The notes beneath the pieces are model-generated. The model made no database searches and was not told the origin of the DNA. It saw only the letters and a program-made list of their open reading frames with translations. The position numbers and the translations under genes are program-made. From assembly GCA_024195585.1 (NCBI GenBank), contig SWBL01000006.1, forward strand, positions 124,001-188,000: a DNA stretch of 64,000 nucleotides, written 5' to 3'. Origin of the DNA: Aureobasidium sp. EXF-3400. Taxonomy: Eukaryota; Ascomycota; Dothideomycetes; Dothideales; Saccotheciaceae. The stretch's first letter is position 1; each line of letters begins with the position of its first letter. Positions 43,593 through 56,461 of this stretch are shown one piece after another.

Positions 43593-46500
43593 ATGATACC
43601 GCTACGACCATTACTATCATTACTGTCCCTCGCCAGCACGGCGCTGGCGATCGGCCAGAATGCAACCATCGCCTTCAACGCCTCGGCTGGCTCATATGAG
43701 TTGGCTTCGGGTGGCTCCTCGGTTCAGATCATGGCAGACACCAAGGATTGGCCTGCTGTATTGAAGGCTGCTAATGACTTGTCCCAAGACTTTGGCAGAG
43801 TCACTGGCTCCAATGGATCCGTCGTTCTCTCAAACTCATCCGACACCTCTGGCGTACCTGCCTACAATGCCGGCTCGTACTTCAGTGGCAACCCCAACAA
43901 TGCCTCGATGATCTTCAACATTACCGGCTTGACCACATTCAGCACTACCGGTTCTGGAGCAAAAGGAGGTGTTATCATTGCAGGAACAATTGGAAACTCT
44001 TCGTTGATCGACGCATTGATCAAGAGCGGAAAGATTGATGTCTCTGCCATCAACGGAACTTGGGAAGCATTCACCTCCACCGTGGTCTCGAACCCTATGG
44101 ACGGTGTGCATGAGGCTTTGGTCATTGCTGGCAGCGACAGACGAGGAACCGTATACGGTCTGTACGACGTATCAGAACAGATTGGTGTTTCGCCATGGTA
44201 CTTCTGGGCCGATTCACCTCCTCAAAAGCACGATTCCATCTACGCCATGAACATCACCAAAGTTCAGCCTTCTCCATCTGTCAAGTACAGAGGTTTCTTC
44301 CTCAACGATGAAGCACCTGCTTTGACCGGATATGTCAACGAGAAATTCGGCTTCAATCAGTACGGTTCGAACTATGGAGCCGACTTCTACCACACTGTCT
44401 TCGAGCTTCTGCTTCGTCTCAGAGCAAACTACCTGTGGCCTGCTCAGTGGAACTCAATGTTCAACGTCGATGACCCAAGAAGTCAGAACATGGCTGATGC
44501 TTACGGTATCGTCATGGGTACTTCGCACACTGAGCCCATGATGCGATCTACCAAGGAGTGGAACGTGTTCGGAAATGGAACATGGAGTTGGTCAACGTGT
44601 GTCACCCCTCTTACCAACCAAATGTGTGAAGTTATGCTAATCTTACTTCCACTTTAGGAACAATGCTTCTATCTACCCCTTCTTCGAGGAAGGCGCTGAA
44701 AGACTTCGTCCTTACGAGGGTGTCATCACCATGGGCATGCGCGGCTCGGGTGATACTGCTCTTTCGGCCGGTATCGAGACTCAACTTCTGGAAAACGTTG
44801 TCTCTACTCAACGCGACATCCTGGCCCAAGTCTTTGGTAATGCCAGTGTTATGGATCCCAACGCTGTGCCACAGCTGTGGTGTTTGGTATGATCTCTCTC
44901 TTGCCACCTGACCCGGTGAAAATGTGCTAACCATGTTGTCTTTTAGTACAAAGAAGTCCAGGGCTATTACGAGGCCGGCATGACTGTTCCCGAGGACATT
45001 ACACTGCTATGGACTGACGATAACTGGGGAAATATCAGGCGGCTACCTGTCGGTAATGAGACGTCGAGGAGTGGTGGCGCTGGTGTTTACTATCATTTCG
45101 ATTACGTTGGTGACCCGAGAGACTACAAGGTACGTGGATTCACCATATTCGAGATGAATCAAACTGACACGACGTCTTTCAGTGGATCAACACTGTCCTC
45201 AATCAGAAGACCTGGGAACAGCTGCATCTCGCCTATGAGAGACAAGCTAGACAGATATGGGTCGTCAATGTTGGAGATCTCAAGCCACTTGAGCTTCCCA
45301 TCTCTCACTTCTTCGATCTTGCATACGATATCAACCGCTGGGACAAAGACAGCACTTCCGAATGGCTCACACTTTGGGCATCTCGTGAGTTTGGTCCTGA
45401 AGTCGCTGCACAGACGGGAGCTCTTATGAACACTTACTCCCACCTGGCCGGGCGCAGAAAGTTCGAAGAGGTCGACCCGAACACTTACAGTCTGATCAAC
45501 TACGATGAGGCCAACAAAGTCCTGGCTGAGTGGACCGCAATTCAGAAGACGGCTCAAAGCATTCTTGACGGACTACCGACTGCCACACAACCCGCTTTCT
45601 TCGAGATGGTCTACCACCCGGTCACAGCTGCTCGCACTTATTACGACATCATGATCTCAGCAGCGAGGAACAATGTTTACGCCCAGCAGGGACGTACTTC
45701 CACAAACGCAATTGCGCAGCACGTGCAGAACCAGTTCTCGTATGATCACCAACTCTCGAAGTCTTACAACGGCTTGCTGAACGGAAAGTGGAACCACATG
45801 ATGGATCAGACACATATTGGTTACACTTACTGGCAGCAACCCATGAGACAGGCCCTACCTCCTCTACAGTATGTTCAGATGGCTGAGCGCGCCTTGATCG
45901 GAGATCTCGGTATCGCAGTTGAGGGATCCAATGCTACAGTCCCCGGTGATGACAGATTCCACTCACTGTCATCCATGACCTTGTATCTTCCAACCCTTGA
46001 TCCTTACGGTCCTGCTCGCTGGATCGATGTCTTCCACACCGGCACTCAGAAGATCACTTGGAACGTCCAGTCCAAGGTACCTTACCTGAACTTCACCCAG
46101 AAGACCGGCACTCTGTCTCCTAACGGCACTACCGACACTCGCATCTGGGTTTCCGTCGACTGGTCCAAGGTCACTCCTGGCGCAATCAACTCGACCACCA
46201 TCAACATCACGAGCTCCGCTGATTACGGCACTCAGTACAGCGTCCCGCAAGTCGTAATCTCCTACAACAACACTGCTGTGCCATCCAACTTCACCAACGG
46301 TCACGTCGAGTCTGACCGCACTGTCTCGATCGAAGCAGAGCACTACTCATCCATCTCTGGCGGCAACTCACCGCTATCCTACGAGGTCATCCCTGGCCTA
46401 TCGCGCACACTTTCGGGAGTAACCTTGTTCCCCGTCACTGCAGGCTCAATGACCCCAGCAACTGCTCCTGCTCTCGAGTACGACTTCTACACCTTCACCA

Positions 46501-46889
46501 ACTTGAGCTCTGGAGTCATCATGGACCAAAACATGGGCACCAGCTCCAAGTACACTCCCAACACCGTCAATATCACACTGTTCCTCGGTACCTCCCTCAA
46601 CACCGATCCCAACCGTCCCCTGCGCTACGCCGTTCAACTCGACAACCAAGAGCCACAGATCCGCAAATACATTAATGATCAACCAGGAGGTGCCAATCCC
46701 ACTAATTGGTTGACTGCTGTTGCAGATGTCATCTGGTATAACACTACTACTTGGCAATACTCAGGTCCAGGAGCCCACAAGTTGAAGATTTGGGAGCTTG
46801 AGCCTGGCGTCGTGTTGCAGAAGGCAGTCATTGATCTTGGTGGTGTGAGAAAGAGTTACTTGGGTCCTCCTGAGAGTTATAGAGTGTGA
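43593..46889 (+). CDS. Secreted glycoside hydrolase family 115 (xylan alpha-1,2-glucuronidase)
   Basis: Exons 43593..44596, 44658..44886, 44947..45129 and 45183..46889 (introns 61, 60 and 53 bp) encode about 1040 residues. GH115 enzymes remove 4-O-methyl-glucuronic acid side chains from glucuronoxylan, outside the cell. The signal peptide is IPLLRPL-like (MIPLRPLLSLLSLASTALA), and many N-x-S/T sequons follow. Conserved blocks are IAGSDRRGTVYGLYDVSEQIGVSPWYFWADSPP, KYRGFFLNDEAPALTGYVNEKFG, ANYLWPAQWNSMFNVDDP, GIVMGTSHTEPMMRSTKEW, ITMGMRGSGDTALSAG, LLWTDDNWGNIRRLP and GGAGVYYHFDYVGDPRDYKW. The C-terminal 400 residues hold beta-rich accessory modules, ending with an EAEHYSSISGG domain. An ATG seven codons upstream is possible but would put polar residues before the signal peptide. 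Confidence 0.95.
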
Positions 46890-47819
46890 TATGATCTATG
46901 ATAATGTTGATGCAATGCCAGCATAATGATAAAATGTTTCTGATCAATTGCTATAGAGGGTGGATTTTCGAATTGTAAACTAGAGCGTATGACTTTGACT
47001 CTCGTTGAAATCTTCTGAGGTGCAGTTGGGTCCATCAAACAGCAGCCGTTGCCTTCGCTGTTTCCTCAATTCTCGTAATGGGTGGGAGCGACCCTGACGA
47101 GCAGTTTCTCAATTGCGGGCTGAAGACCTTCCAGAACTCCTTCCTTTCTTCCGCATCAGCTTTTGTCTCACTTATCCCTTTCACTTCGTTCGCTCTTCAT
47201 CTCGGCGACGCCGGTTTTCATGTAATGCATTATGACCAACATGGTCCGGCGACACTCCTCCGTAGACGCTGCTGAAGTCGCGGCCAGTCTTCCACCTTTC
47301 ATCTCACGTCGATTTCCGTGACCTTCCCTAGGCAATCTCACTTCACAATTGAAGACGATCGCGACCATTGGAGCCATCTATCGAAACGATTTGCGATGGG
47401 ATTGCACATGGCAAACTGCTGTACAGCGCTGCGCCATGAGTCGTCAATGGTTCTGTGCGCTCGGCTCGAAGAGGCTTCAGCTCGAAACTAGACCTCCAAG
47501 AACGCCACAACAAGTCGAACACTCTCCACATGTCCACTTGTGGGTTGATACCAAGACTTGGAATGATTACCACTTTCTGAAAGAGGAGATGGTCTCGTGT
47601 AGTATAGGGCTTTGATACATTCTGACAGTGCTCACCGACAAGCTACAATGGTCCGTTATGGCGGCTGTGCTTGCGAGCCAAATGGACGAAGGAACACAAG
47701 ACGGTCATATCCGAGCCTCTTATGCTGGGCAAGTCTATAGACTTTGAAGTAGGTGGTATAAAGGTATGTTGATGGCCTGCTAGATGCCGATCACATCTCA
47801 GCCTCGCAGATCCCCCAGA
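46890..47819. other. Intergenic between the GH115 gene and the secreted protein gene
   Basis: A 930-bp gap between plus-strand genes. Short frames on both strands have no conserved features. The region ends with a TATA-like element at 47757 and the promoter of the next gene. Confidence 0.5.
47757..47762 (+). promoter_or_regulatory. TATA box candidate for the secreted protein gene
   Basis: TATAAA lies 63 bp upstream of the start codon at 47820. The core sequence is perfect and the distance to the ATG is reasonable for a short leader. No experimental start site is available. Confidence 0.45.
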
Positions 47820-49454
47820 ATGCGTTCCTTCTTCACACTACCCGTCCTAGCTGTGGTCGTTGCAGCTGCTCCCCGACCCCAAGACATCAACTTCGATCAG
47901 GTTGAACAGGCTGCAGACCCCGTTATCATCACTCCCGCCGTCGATGTTGCTACTCAGCTGGCTACAGTGGCAGCCGTCACCGAGCAAGCTGCTGCAGCAT
48001 CAGCGGCCGTCTCAGCAGAGCCCGCCGTCAACAGTGCTTTACCCGTCGTTGAGCGTAGTCTCGTTGAAAGAGCTTCTACCTGCACGAAGCAAAAGGCTGG
48101 AAAGGGACCTATCGCCAGTCCTGATACTCCAGAGGCTTTCCTAGCTCTTGATGAGTTGTCAGTGAGTCTTGATCACTCTTTGTATACTTGATTGGACAAC
48201 ACTGACTCCAAGGTAGACTCTGAGCTCAACGGTGGCTACACCTTACGGCTACTCTCAAGTCTTTTCCAATCAGAAGGCTTCTCTCAGTGCTAGCGTGTAC
48301 ATGGGTCTGCACACCCTGACCAGCTACGATGTTCCCGGGTGCCAGTCCATCTGCGACCAGAACTCTGGATGTGTTGCGTTCAACATGTATGCAGAGCGTG
48401 ATCCCATTCTGGATCCAAACTCGACCGATTGTCCCAATCCCGCCAGCACCACCAACTACAAGGTAAGAAGGCTCACGTCTGCCATCGGGAAATTGACTAA
48501 CGTATTCCAGTGCACTATATGGGGAGCTCCTGTGGCCAAGGAACAGGCAAATAACTTTGGACAGTGGCGTGCTTCGTTCCACGTTGTTATTGCAGCATCG
48601 AATGCGTACAACAAAGATGCCCCACCACCTTCCGTTGCTGGCTTCGCTGATCCCATCGGTCTGGGGGGTGCCATTAACGCCCCGCTGGACGCGAATAAGA
48701 AGGACACTTTCATGGGCAGCAAGTTCTTCCCTTTTTCGCAAGAGCAGGGCTTCACTCTTGAGTCTTGTACCAGCGCTTGCACGGCACAGACAGCTTACAA
48801 CAAGGCTCATCCTAACAAGGATGGAAGCTTCAAGACTTGCGCTTTCGTCAACGGATACGTCTTGGCCAGAGCTGGTGTTCCTCAAGGCCTTTACTGCTCT
48901 ATGTACAGCCAGACCTGGGCCGCTTCCTACGCCACCAACTACGTAAGTCAATCAATAGAAAAGTGATCAACATGACTTGTTCTGACCATATGTAGGGCCA
49001 ATACAGAGGTACCGTGAGATACACTGTTAGCAACAGCTACGCATATTCAGTCGTCACACGTCCTGAGATTCCGGCTGGAGAGTATTGTCCCCAAGGAAGA
49101 TCCGAGTCTCACAAGTCTTGCGGAAGATACTCTTTAGTCGCTGCATCCGCGGCCGCGATTAACTCCATCTTTGTCGCATCCGGTGATATCTCGACCTGTG
49201 GATTGGATTGTTTGGCCAATCCTGCATGCCTCTCGTGGTCGACATCCGATAACAAGTTGTCGTGGCAGCCTAACGAGGATACCCCAATCAAGCAGGGACA
49301 TTGTCAGTTTTACACACAGCGTGTGGCTGACATTGTTGACGAGTACGAGCACGAGCAGTGGTTGTGGTCGAACGATGACTCGTTCGCTACGCTGTTTGAC
49401 TATGATTGCTTCGATCAGAACGGCAATGTCTGCGGCGAAGGTATGCAGAGGTAG
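47820..49454 (+). CDS. Secreted protein of unknown function with cysteine-paired modules
   Basis: Exons 47820..48161, 48217..48462, 48511..48942 and 48996..49454 (introns 55, 48 and 53 bp) encode about 492 residues. The signal peptide is MRSFFTLPVLAVVVAAA, followed by a possible dibasic pro-segment end at ERSLVER. After an Ala/Val/Gln-rich spacer come repeated cysteine-flanked segments with CQSICDQNSGCVAFNMY, SCTSACTAQTAYN and STCGLDCLANPACLSW. The C-x3-C-x5-8-C pattern before a CVAF/CLSW-like strand recalls PAN/apple-type folds. There are no catalytic motifs or a GPI signal. It is probably secreted and may bind carbohydrate or protein, as similar ascomycete proteins near cell walls do. An in-frame ATG 12 codons upstream (47784) would precede the signal peptide and is disfavoured. 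Confidence 0.82.
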
Positions 49455-49892
49455 ATTATAGAAATAAAGGCAAAGCACATATCGGGATATTTCTCATAGG
49501 TATAACAATAAGTAATGTAATGTTCAATCATCAGCATGACGTAAAACCCTGGCCTTACGCTCGGTTAAGCAGTTCAGGTATGACCGAAACGATAGATTTG
49601 GAGAAGACCTCTCTAGCAACTAAACCATTGACAGTAGAGAATGGGATATAATTTACAGTATCCACTCTAAAATTAGCCTCGGCAGGGCCTCAACGGCTGT
49701 GGCTTGATGCGAAAAGAGCTGAAGCAAAAAGCAATGATACTGTACCTTGATTATAAGTCTTCTTAGTCCTTGCCTGCAAAAACCCTTCCCTTGTATCATC
49801 TCAAAAGGCATTTCCGAAGGTGCATCTTCAACCCTGCATCACAGCACTTTCTTCTCCTGACTTTCTTTTTTACACATCTGGGGTCAAACAAG
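49455..49892. other. Intergenic between the secreted protein gene and the agmatinase gene
   Basis: A 438-bp gap between plus-strand genes with the 3' region of one and the promoter of the next. Nothing further is supported. Confidence 0.5.
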
Positions 49893-51270
49893 ATGTTGTT
49901 CAATACAGTTGTTCTACTACAAATGTTTTGTGCAGTGACATTGGCAGATCAACATACCGATCGTGCAGCAATACAAGCCCAAGAACGTGAGTTGGCTAGG
50001 AAATGGGGTCGGCCTGTAAGAACCTTCGCACTTGGTGTTTCGACTTACATGTTGCATTGCTGACAACGATTGGTAAATTTCAGGCACAGTTTGCCGGTCT
50101 AGTCACTTTTGCTCATCTGCCGTATACACAATGCCTCAACAGCCTGCGGCATAATTATGATATAGCCATTATAGGCGCGCCTTTTGACACCGGAACCACG
50201 TATCGCAGCGGTGAGTGATGACTACACAGACTACACACATACACTAATCACCTAAAAGGCGCAAGGTTCGGTCCTAGAGGCATCAGACAAGCTGCCATGA
50301 GACAGACAGCGTATCGAGGCTTCAACGCTCGAGCGGGCATCAACCCGTACAGATCCTGGGCTAGAGTTCTCGATTGTGGAGATATTCCTGTTACGCCGTT
50401 GGACAATCAAGTTGCATTGAGGCAACTAGAAGAGGCATATGTGGAGCTGGGCTCTCGAATGCCTGCTTTCGATGCTGGCAAAGTAAGTCATGAGGTTGAT
50501 GCAAAGTATGCCAGGTTTCCTAAGTTGGTAACCTTGGGCGGTGATCATTCTGTTGCGTTGCCAGCATTGAGAGCATTGTATGAGTTGTATCAGACGCCGA
50601 TCGCCGTAGTGCATTTTGATGCCCATCTCGATGTGAGTTCTCCTACCCTAGTCTGTGAATTTTCCAAGAGCTGATACTACTTTGGTAGACGTGGCCAGGT
50701 CTGAAGCAAGAAGATGACGAGTATTGGTTCAGCGAGCAAGCCAATTACAACCACGCCTCGGTCTTTTGGAACGCAGCTCAAGAAGGACTGCTAGCAAATG
50801 GTTCTTGTATTCATGCTGGACTCAGGAGCCGCTTAACAGGAACCAGTTTCCAAGACTATGCAAACGATGTACAGCAAGGATTCATGCAGATTGAGGTCGA
50901 CGATATCGATCGATGGGGTGTCGAAGGTATTGTCGAAAGGATCATGGCTAGGGTGGGCAGAGAAACACCGGTATATCTCAGCATTGACATTGATGTTCTT
51001 GACGTGGCGTTTGCACCGGCGACTGGCACGCCTGAGGCTGGTGGGTGGTCCACTAGAGAGCTGATCAGAATCCTCAGAGGCATTGAAGGGTTGAATGTTG
51101 TTGGTGCGGACGTTGTCGAAGTCGCTCCTGCTTATGATGGTGTTGGTGAACCTACGTCCATTGCGGCTGCGCAAATCGTGTATGAGGTCGTGACGAGTAT
51201 GGTGAAGAGGGGGCTAGCAGTAAGCGGTGGTGAAGAAAGAGACAAGCATCTCATCAAGGACGAGCTTTGA
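49893..51270 (+). CDS. Agmatinase-type ureohydrolase with a signal peptide
   Basis: Exons 49893..50015, 50084..50210, 50259..50632 and 50689..51270 (introns 68, 48 and 56 bp) encode about 401 residues. The family hydrolyses agmatine or related guanidino compounds to an amine and urea with a two-manganese centre. Metal ligands are in GGDHS, DAHLD and SIDIDVLD, followed by FAPATGTPEAGGWSTREL, which discriminates agmatinases and guanidinobutyrases from arginases. The conserved entry sequence [26 protein letters not shown] crosses the second splice. The N-terminus MLFNTVVLLQMFCAVTLA is a convincing secretion signal, as in a known group of extracellular fungal agmatinases. No polyamine or urea gene lies beside it. 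Confidence 0.92.
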
Positions 51271-52940
51271 TCTGTATGCTGGATGAATCAAGGGACTGCG
51301 ACTGAAATCGAGCTTTCTACCTTTGTTAGAATCTTTGTTATGGCATGTTGGCCGTCGCAACTTCCATGTGTCGACGGTCTCGTATTGTCACCGTAGAAAT
51401 GCATAAAGCTTCCCAAAAGGAAGCTGTTCCCACTGTAGAGCGTTATCTCATGGCGTTCCGAGGGCCAATCTGCCTCAGATCCAATCTTTGCATGTCAACA
51501 TCACTACTGTGTTATCGTGAAAGCTCGATCGTAAGATTGTGACATCTTCAGGACCCGGGAAGGTAAGAGAAACATATTTGTTGAGAGTCCGGTTGCATGG
51601 CTGCTGTACCTGTCGTCAACCATCAAAGAGAGGTACTGTGATAGCTCACTCGAGAGTATAATTCTCATAGGCCTTCTGCGTCTTACAGGAATGTGGCTGC
51701 GGGTGGGTACTTTAGCACGCTGAGGTGCTTCAATAGTCGAGGTCAACATGAACTCTAGTATGCGGGGTCCGTTGACAAGTTGAGGGTGTGACGGCTTATT
51801 ATGGACGATTCCTTGCAACAAGCATGCAAAGGGCTGTCAGCATCTGTGGGAAGCCGTGAAGGCTCTTTAGACAGGTATCACATTAGGTTGACGTCGGTCC
51901 AACAGGAATCGTCAGGCAGGAGTACCGGTAGGTAGATTGACGAGGTGCTGCAGAGGGCATGGTGGTACGGCGGTGAGGATTGCAGCAAGAATGATCAAGA
52001 CCTGTCAGCATTGGAAGTCGCAGACAGTAGGGCAAACGCAGAGGAGTATGCGAAGGTAGAGGGATGAGCCGTCACAGCGTCAATGAAGAGTGATTGGACC
52101 AGAGGTAACCACAGGCATTCCGGATGTTTGGTATGACTTGAGTGTGGTGGTTGCCGACGCGCGCGGAAGTGGGAAATGGCTTGATTGACAGCCACAAGCG
52201 CGTTGCGATGCGGACAGTGTGCATGGAAGCTGCAGCCCCGACATGTCGAGACTCGTGACGAGAATGCAAGATGCACAGTGTATCATTGCTTCATTTACGA
52301 TTAGTCGACGTTGAACATGGAAAGACGACGATGAACATGTCCCGAGTCCCAAGTTTACAAATCAATCAAGGACGCGTCAAACGGAGGCAGGCACAGCTAT
52401 GGCTTCACAGCCCTAATCAGTGGAGAATCTGGCAGCAGGCGAAGATTAGAGTTTGAGAATTAGGGAGTGGTATGCAGCGCGTGTTTGGGCAAACAAGCTG
52501 AAGGGTTTTTTAGCAGCGGGTGAAAAAAGGAATTGATCGCGTGCAGTTGATCATGGGAATAGATTAACCGGCTAGAATAGGTCATCTGCGCCCATAAACC
52601 AGGTCCGAAAGCGTTGCGGTAGAGCAGGCACTGGCGAGAGATTGGCTTGGCTTGGAGCCGGGTGGTCGCATCCGGATCGATCATCGCCACAGCGGCGCCA
52701 TAGCCCGTCGGCCATCGCGTTGGCTCTCTGGAGTGCATGGCGTACCTGAAGTCCTCTTGCTGCGACCACTACAAACGCGGGCCTGCAATAGACGGCAGTA
52801 GAAGATGCTGACTACCCTCGAGCGGTGGCAATTGTAATATTCGTTTCTCGTCCCTTTGCTTTTTATCAAGTCTTTTATTTTTCCACCCTCGTTCCGCCCC
52901 TTCGAAACCGAGGGCTTTGCATCCCGCCCGCCATCACATC
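51271..52940. other. Gene-poor stretch upstream of HMT1
   Basis: About 1.7 kb between plus-strand genes. Open frames of 60-105 codons on both strands are unconvincing. The last 80 bp before HMT1 are C/T-rich (TTTCGTCCCTTTGC, CCGCCCCTTCG), typical of a fungal core promoter. No repeats or RNA genes are seen. Confidence 0.5.
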
Positions 52941-55900
52941 ATGGATCCCACGACACTGCATAATGCCACGACGACAGTCTACATGAAACACCACCGTCAC
53001 GGCCATTGGGTCGCCGAACACAAAGCCCAGCGCCTTCTTTCAATTATACACTTCGCATACCCCATTGTACTGCTCGTCTACTTCCTCACCACCTTTACCA
53101 TTCGCAGCATTCTATCTGCTTCCACTCCTGATACCGATGACAAGGCATCCGAGCCTCAACTAGGCCCTGGCGGAAAGCCTCTACCGAAAAAGAAGGCTCC
53201 GGCAGGGGACAAGAAGACATTCCTTGATTTCAGCAGACCGCGCAAGTTGCTGTTTGAGTGGTTGGCTCTAGCAGCCACCCTCACTCTCGCCGGCAATGCC
53301 GTCACTGTAGTAGTCCACGCTCTGTATGCCCGCAAGGAAGAGTGGTGGTGTGGACAAGCCACTGTTGTAAGCCAGATCGTCCCAAGCCGACATTCTACAC
53401 CAGTACTAAGTATGCACAATCTATAGGTTTACATTGTCGGTGCCTTCATGGTCTACACCCTGATCCTCATCTCCATCTTCGACACACAACCCTCGCCTAC
53501 CTGGGTCCATGCCTCCTCATGGGCTCTCGCCGCCGTCATGGAGATCGTCCTGCTCGCTTCCTCCTTCGCCCTATATACCCATGCACACCACGAGCCCAAG
53601 GCCGGCAATCCATCAGGTGGTCACCTGGAAAGAGAAATGACTGAATGGGAAATCACTGGTGTCACATTGGATCTGGTTCGCATTATTCTGCTGCTTGCTC
53701 TTGTAGCATTCTACATTCTTTTCGTCACCCTGCACGCGAGAAGTCAGAGAAAGCAAGATGCTGACCATGCTTCTGCAAGCGAAACCACTGGACTGCTTGC
53801 TGAAGATCGTGCTGAGGCTGGTGCTGCAAATGGCTCAGCCAACGGATCTGCTAATGGAGCCAACGGATACGGTGCAGCCCAACCAAACGGACAAAACAAA
53901 CCCAAGAAGCCTGCAGATGCTCCTGCCGGTTGGGAAAAGCCAACGACAACACCTTCTAGAAGTTGGTGGGAATACATCAGGGGTTACTCTATGTTCTTCC
54001 CCTATCTCTGGCCCTCCAAGGACCGCAAACTACAAGTCGTTGTTGTTATCTGTTTCTGTATTATGCTTGTTCAACGCGGTATTCAAGTCCTGGTGCCACT
54101 CCAAGCCGGCAGGATCACCGATGAGCTGGCTGATGAAACCAAATCCGGTATGCCCTGGAAAGCCATCTGTCTGTATGTCCTCTACCGTCTTCTCCAAGGA
54201 AACAACGGCCTGCTTGGCGCTACTCGCTCCATCATCTGGCTGCCTGTCAGTCAATACTCTTTCCGCGAGCTTTCTATCGCCTCCTTCGAACACGTCCATA
54301 GTCTGAGTCTGGATTTCCACCTGGGCAAAAAGACTGGCGAAGTCCTTTCTGCTCTAGGCAAGGGCAACGCCATCAACAACTTCCTTGAATCTGTCACCTT
54401 TCAAGTCATCCCTATGTTGGTCGACTTGTTCATCGCTATCGGATACTTCCTAATTGAGTTTGATGTCTACTACGCACTGATCGTCGCTGTTGTCACCTTC
54501 TGGTATATCTACCTGACGATTCGCATGGCTCAATGGCGTGCAGAGATCCGCAGACAGATGGTCAACTCGGACAGAGAGGTCGATGCTGTAAAGAACGATT
54601 CTATGGTCTCGTACGAGACTGTCAAGTACTTCAACGCCGAAGCCTACGAATTCAACAGATACCGCGAGGCAGTCGAGAAGTACCAAAAGGCCGAGTACTC
54701 AGTCGTCATTTCACTCAACTTCATGAACGTCACACAAAACATGGTCTTCATGGTTGGTTTGATGATCGCTTGTTTCGTTGCTGCTTACCAGGTCACTACT
54801 GGTCAGCGCACTGTCGGTAAATTTGTCGTATTGCTGACCTACATGGCTCAGTTGCAAGGACCTCTGAACTTCTTCGGCACTTTTTACCGCATGATTCAAA
54901 GTGCCATGATCAACTCTGAGCGTATGCTCGAGTTGTTCAAAGAAGAGCCAACTGTCGTTGATGCTCCTGGGGTTACGACTCTGCCCAGCTGTGAAGGCGA
55001 CATTCGCTTCAATGACGTACACTTTGCTTATGACGCCCGCAAGCCTGCATTGAAAGGACTCGACTTCCGCTGCAAGCCTGGTACGACGACAGCTTTGGTC
55101 GGTGAATCTGGTGGCGGCAAGTCAACTGTCTTCCGTCTGCTCTTCCGCTTCTACAACACCGAGTCTGGTACGATCCAGGTAGATGGACATGATGTTGCCG
55201 ACGTATCAATCGACAGCGTGCGCAGACATATCGGTGTTGTACCTCAAGACACTGTTCTCTTCAACGAATCATTGATGTACAACCTGAAGTACGCCAATCC
55301 TTCGGTAAGCGACGAGGTCGTATACGAAGCTTGCAAAGCTGCGTCGATCCACGACAAGATTCTCTCATTCCCCGACGGCTACAACACCAAGGTCGGTGAG
55401 CGCGGTCTTCGTCTCTCTGGTGGCGAGAAGCAGCGTGTCGCAATCGCTCGTACCATCATCAAGGACCCTCGCATCATTCTTCTCGATGAGGCTACTGCTG
55501 CCCTAGACACTGAAACCGAAGAGCATATCCAGGAGGCTCTCACTACACTTGCACAAGGAAGAACCATGCTCGTTATCGCGCATCGTCTATCTACCATCAC
55601 CATGGCTGATCAGATCTGCGTTCTCCACGAAGGCCGTGTTGCTGAACGCGGTACACACCAGGAACTGCTTGACCTCAAGGGCAAGTACTACTCGATGTGG
55701 CGCAAGCAAGTTCGTGCTCAAAGAGCAGCTGAAGAGGCTAAGGTTCTGAAGGATAAGGCCGAGAGACTGCGAAGAGAGAGCCGCAGTGGTGAAGTGCCAC
55801 ACGAGGGCGATACTTCGGCTGGCAGCAGCGAAGACGAAAAGGAGAGACAGCGAAGTGCGCAGAAGTCTCAAAACCTGCAGGCTCCTGTCGATGCTGGCGG

Positions 55901-55958
55901 GGCTCCTACAGAGATTGCACGTCAGGCAGAAAGGACCATGCCACATGGGCATCCTTGA
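52941..55958 (+). CDS. HMT1: Heavy-metal tolerance half-ABC transporter (HMT1/ABCB6 type)
   Basis: Exons 52941..53366 and 53427..55958 (60-bp intron, phase 0) encode about 985 residues. A hydrophobic N-terminal extension of about 290 residues with five helices precedes the six-helix core, as in HMT1 and ABCB6 but not mitochondrial Atm1. An Asn/Gly/Ala/Ser repeat linker (ANGSANGSANGANGYG) joins them. The core has ISLxFHLGKKTGEVLSALGKGN-type and VSYETVKYFNAEAYEFNRY sequence shared with Atm1 relatives. Nucleotide-binding motifs are GESGGGKST near 701, LSGGEKQR near 805, IILLDEATAAL near 825 and an H-loop AHRLST. Yeast-type HMT1 moves phytochelatin or glutathione-metal conjugates into the vacuole. 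The tail is rich in Glu, Arg and Ser. Confidence 0.94.
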
Positions 55959-56461
55959 GTATAACGTTTCTTTCCTTCATCCTTTTCTCTTCTAGTTGCA
56001 TGGACGGATAATAATATGGTACATCCGGATCGATGTTTTGCTTGGCTTCTCTTTCACACTCCTTCTTCAAATGGTTGCATACTCATGGCGTTTTCTCTTT
56101 TGAAGAGTCGTTCTTGCTTAGCCTACTGACCTTTTCTTCCTTCCTTTTGTTCTATTTGGCGGATAAAAACTGCATGGCAAAACATACGGATTTTCGGGAA
56201 CGGAAAAGAAAAAGGTTATTTTCTATTCTCTGTATAGAAAACATGTTTGTCGTCGCCGACACTTTTAAGCTGGAAATTGAACACACTCTGGAATGATATG
56301 TTTTTCCCAAACATGTTGCAGGTGAAGGTATGCGGAGTTCGTTCCGTTAACACCGAGACTGATTTCAACCTCGGCTCAGGAAAGCCCCTCGACCTGTGAT
56401 ATCATTTGACCTTGATTTCTTCGACACAGTCAAACATGAGAACACATCAACATAGACAGTC
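55959..56461. other. Intergenic between HMT1 and the Nudix gene
   Basis: A 503-bp gap between plus-strand genes, T-rich in its first half (3' region of HMT1). No gene is seen; an 87-codon frame at 56033 has unlikely composition. Confidence 0.5.

Noticed and set aside
48226..48951. 241-codon minus-strand frame opposite the secreted protein
   Set aside because: Antisense to a well-supported spliced gene with signal peptide; no independent features.
43593..56000. A biosynthetic or catabolic cluster formed by GH115, agmatinase, HMT1 and Nudix genes
   Set aside because: The products act in unrelated pathways, spacing is large and no pathway transporter or dedicated regulator links them; co-location seems incidental.
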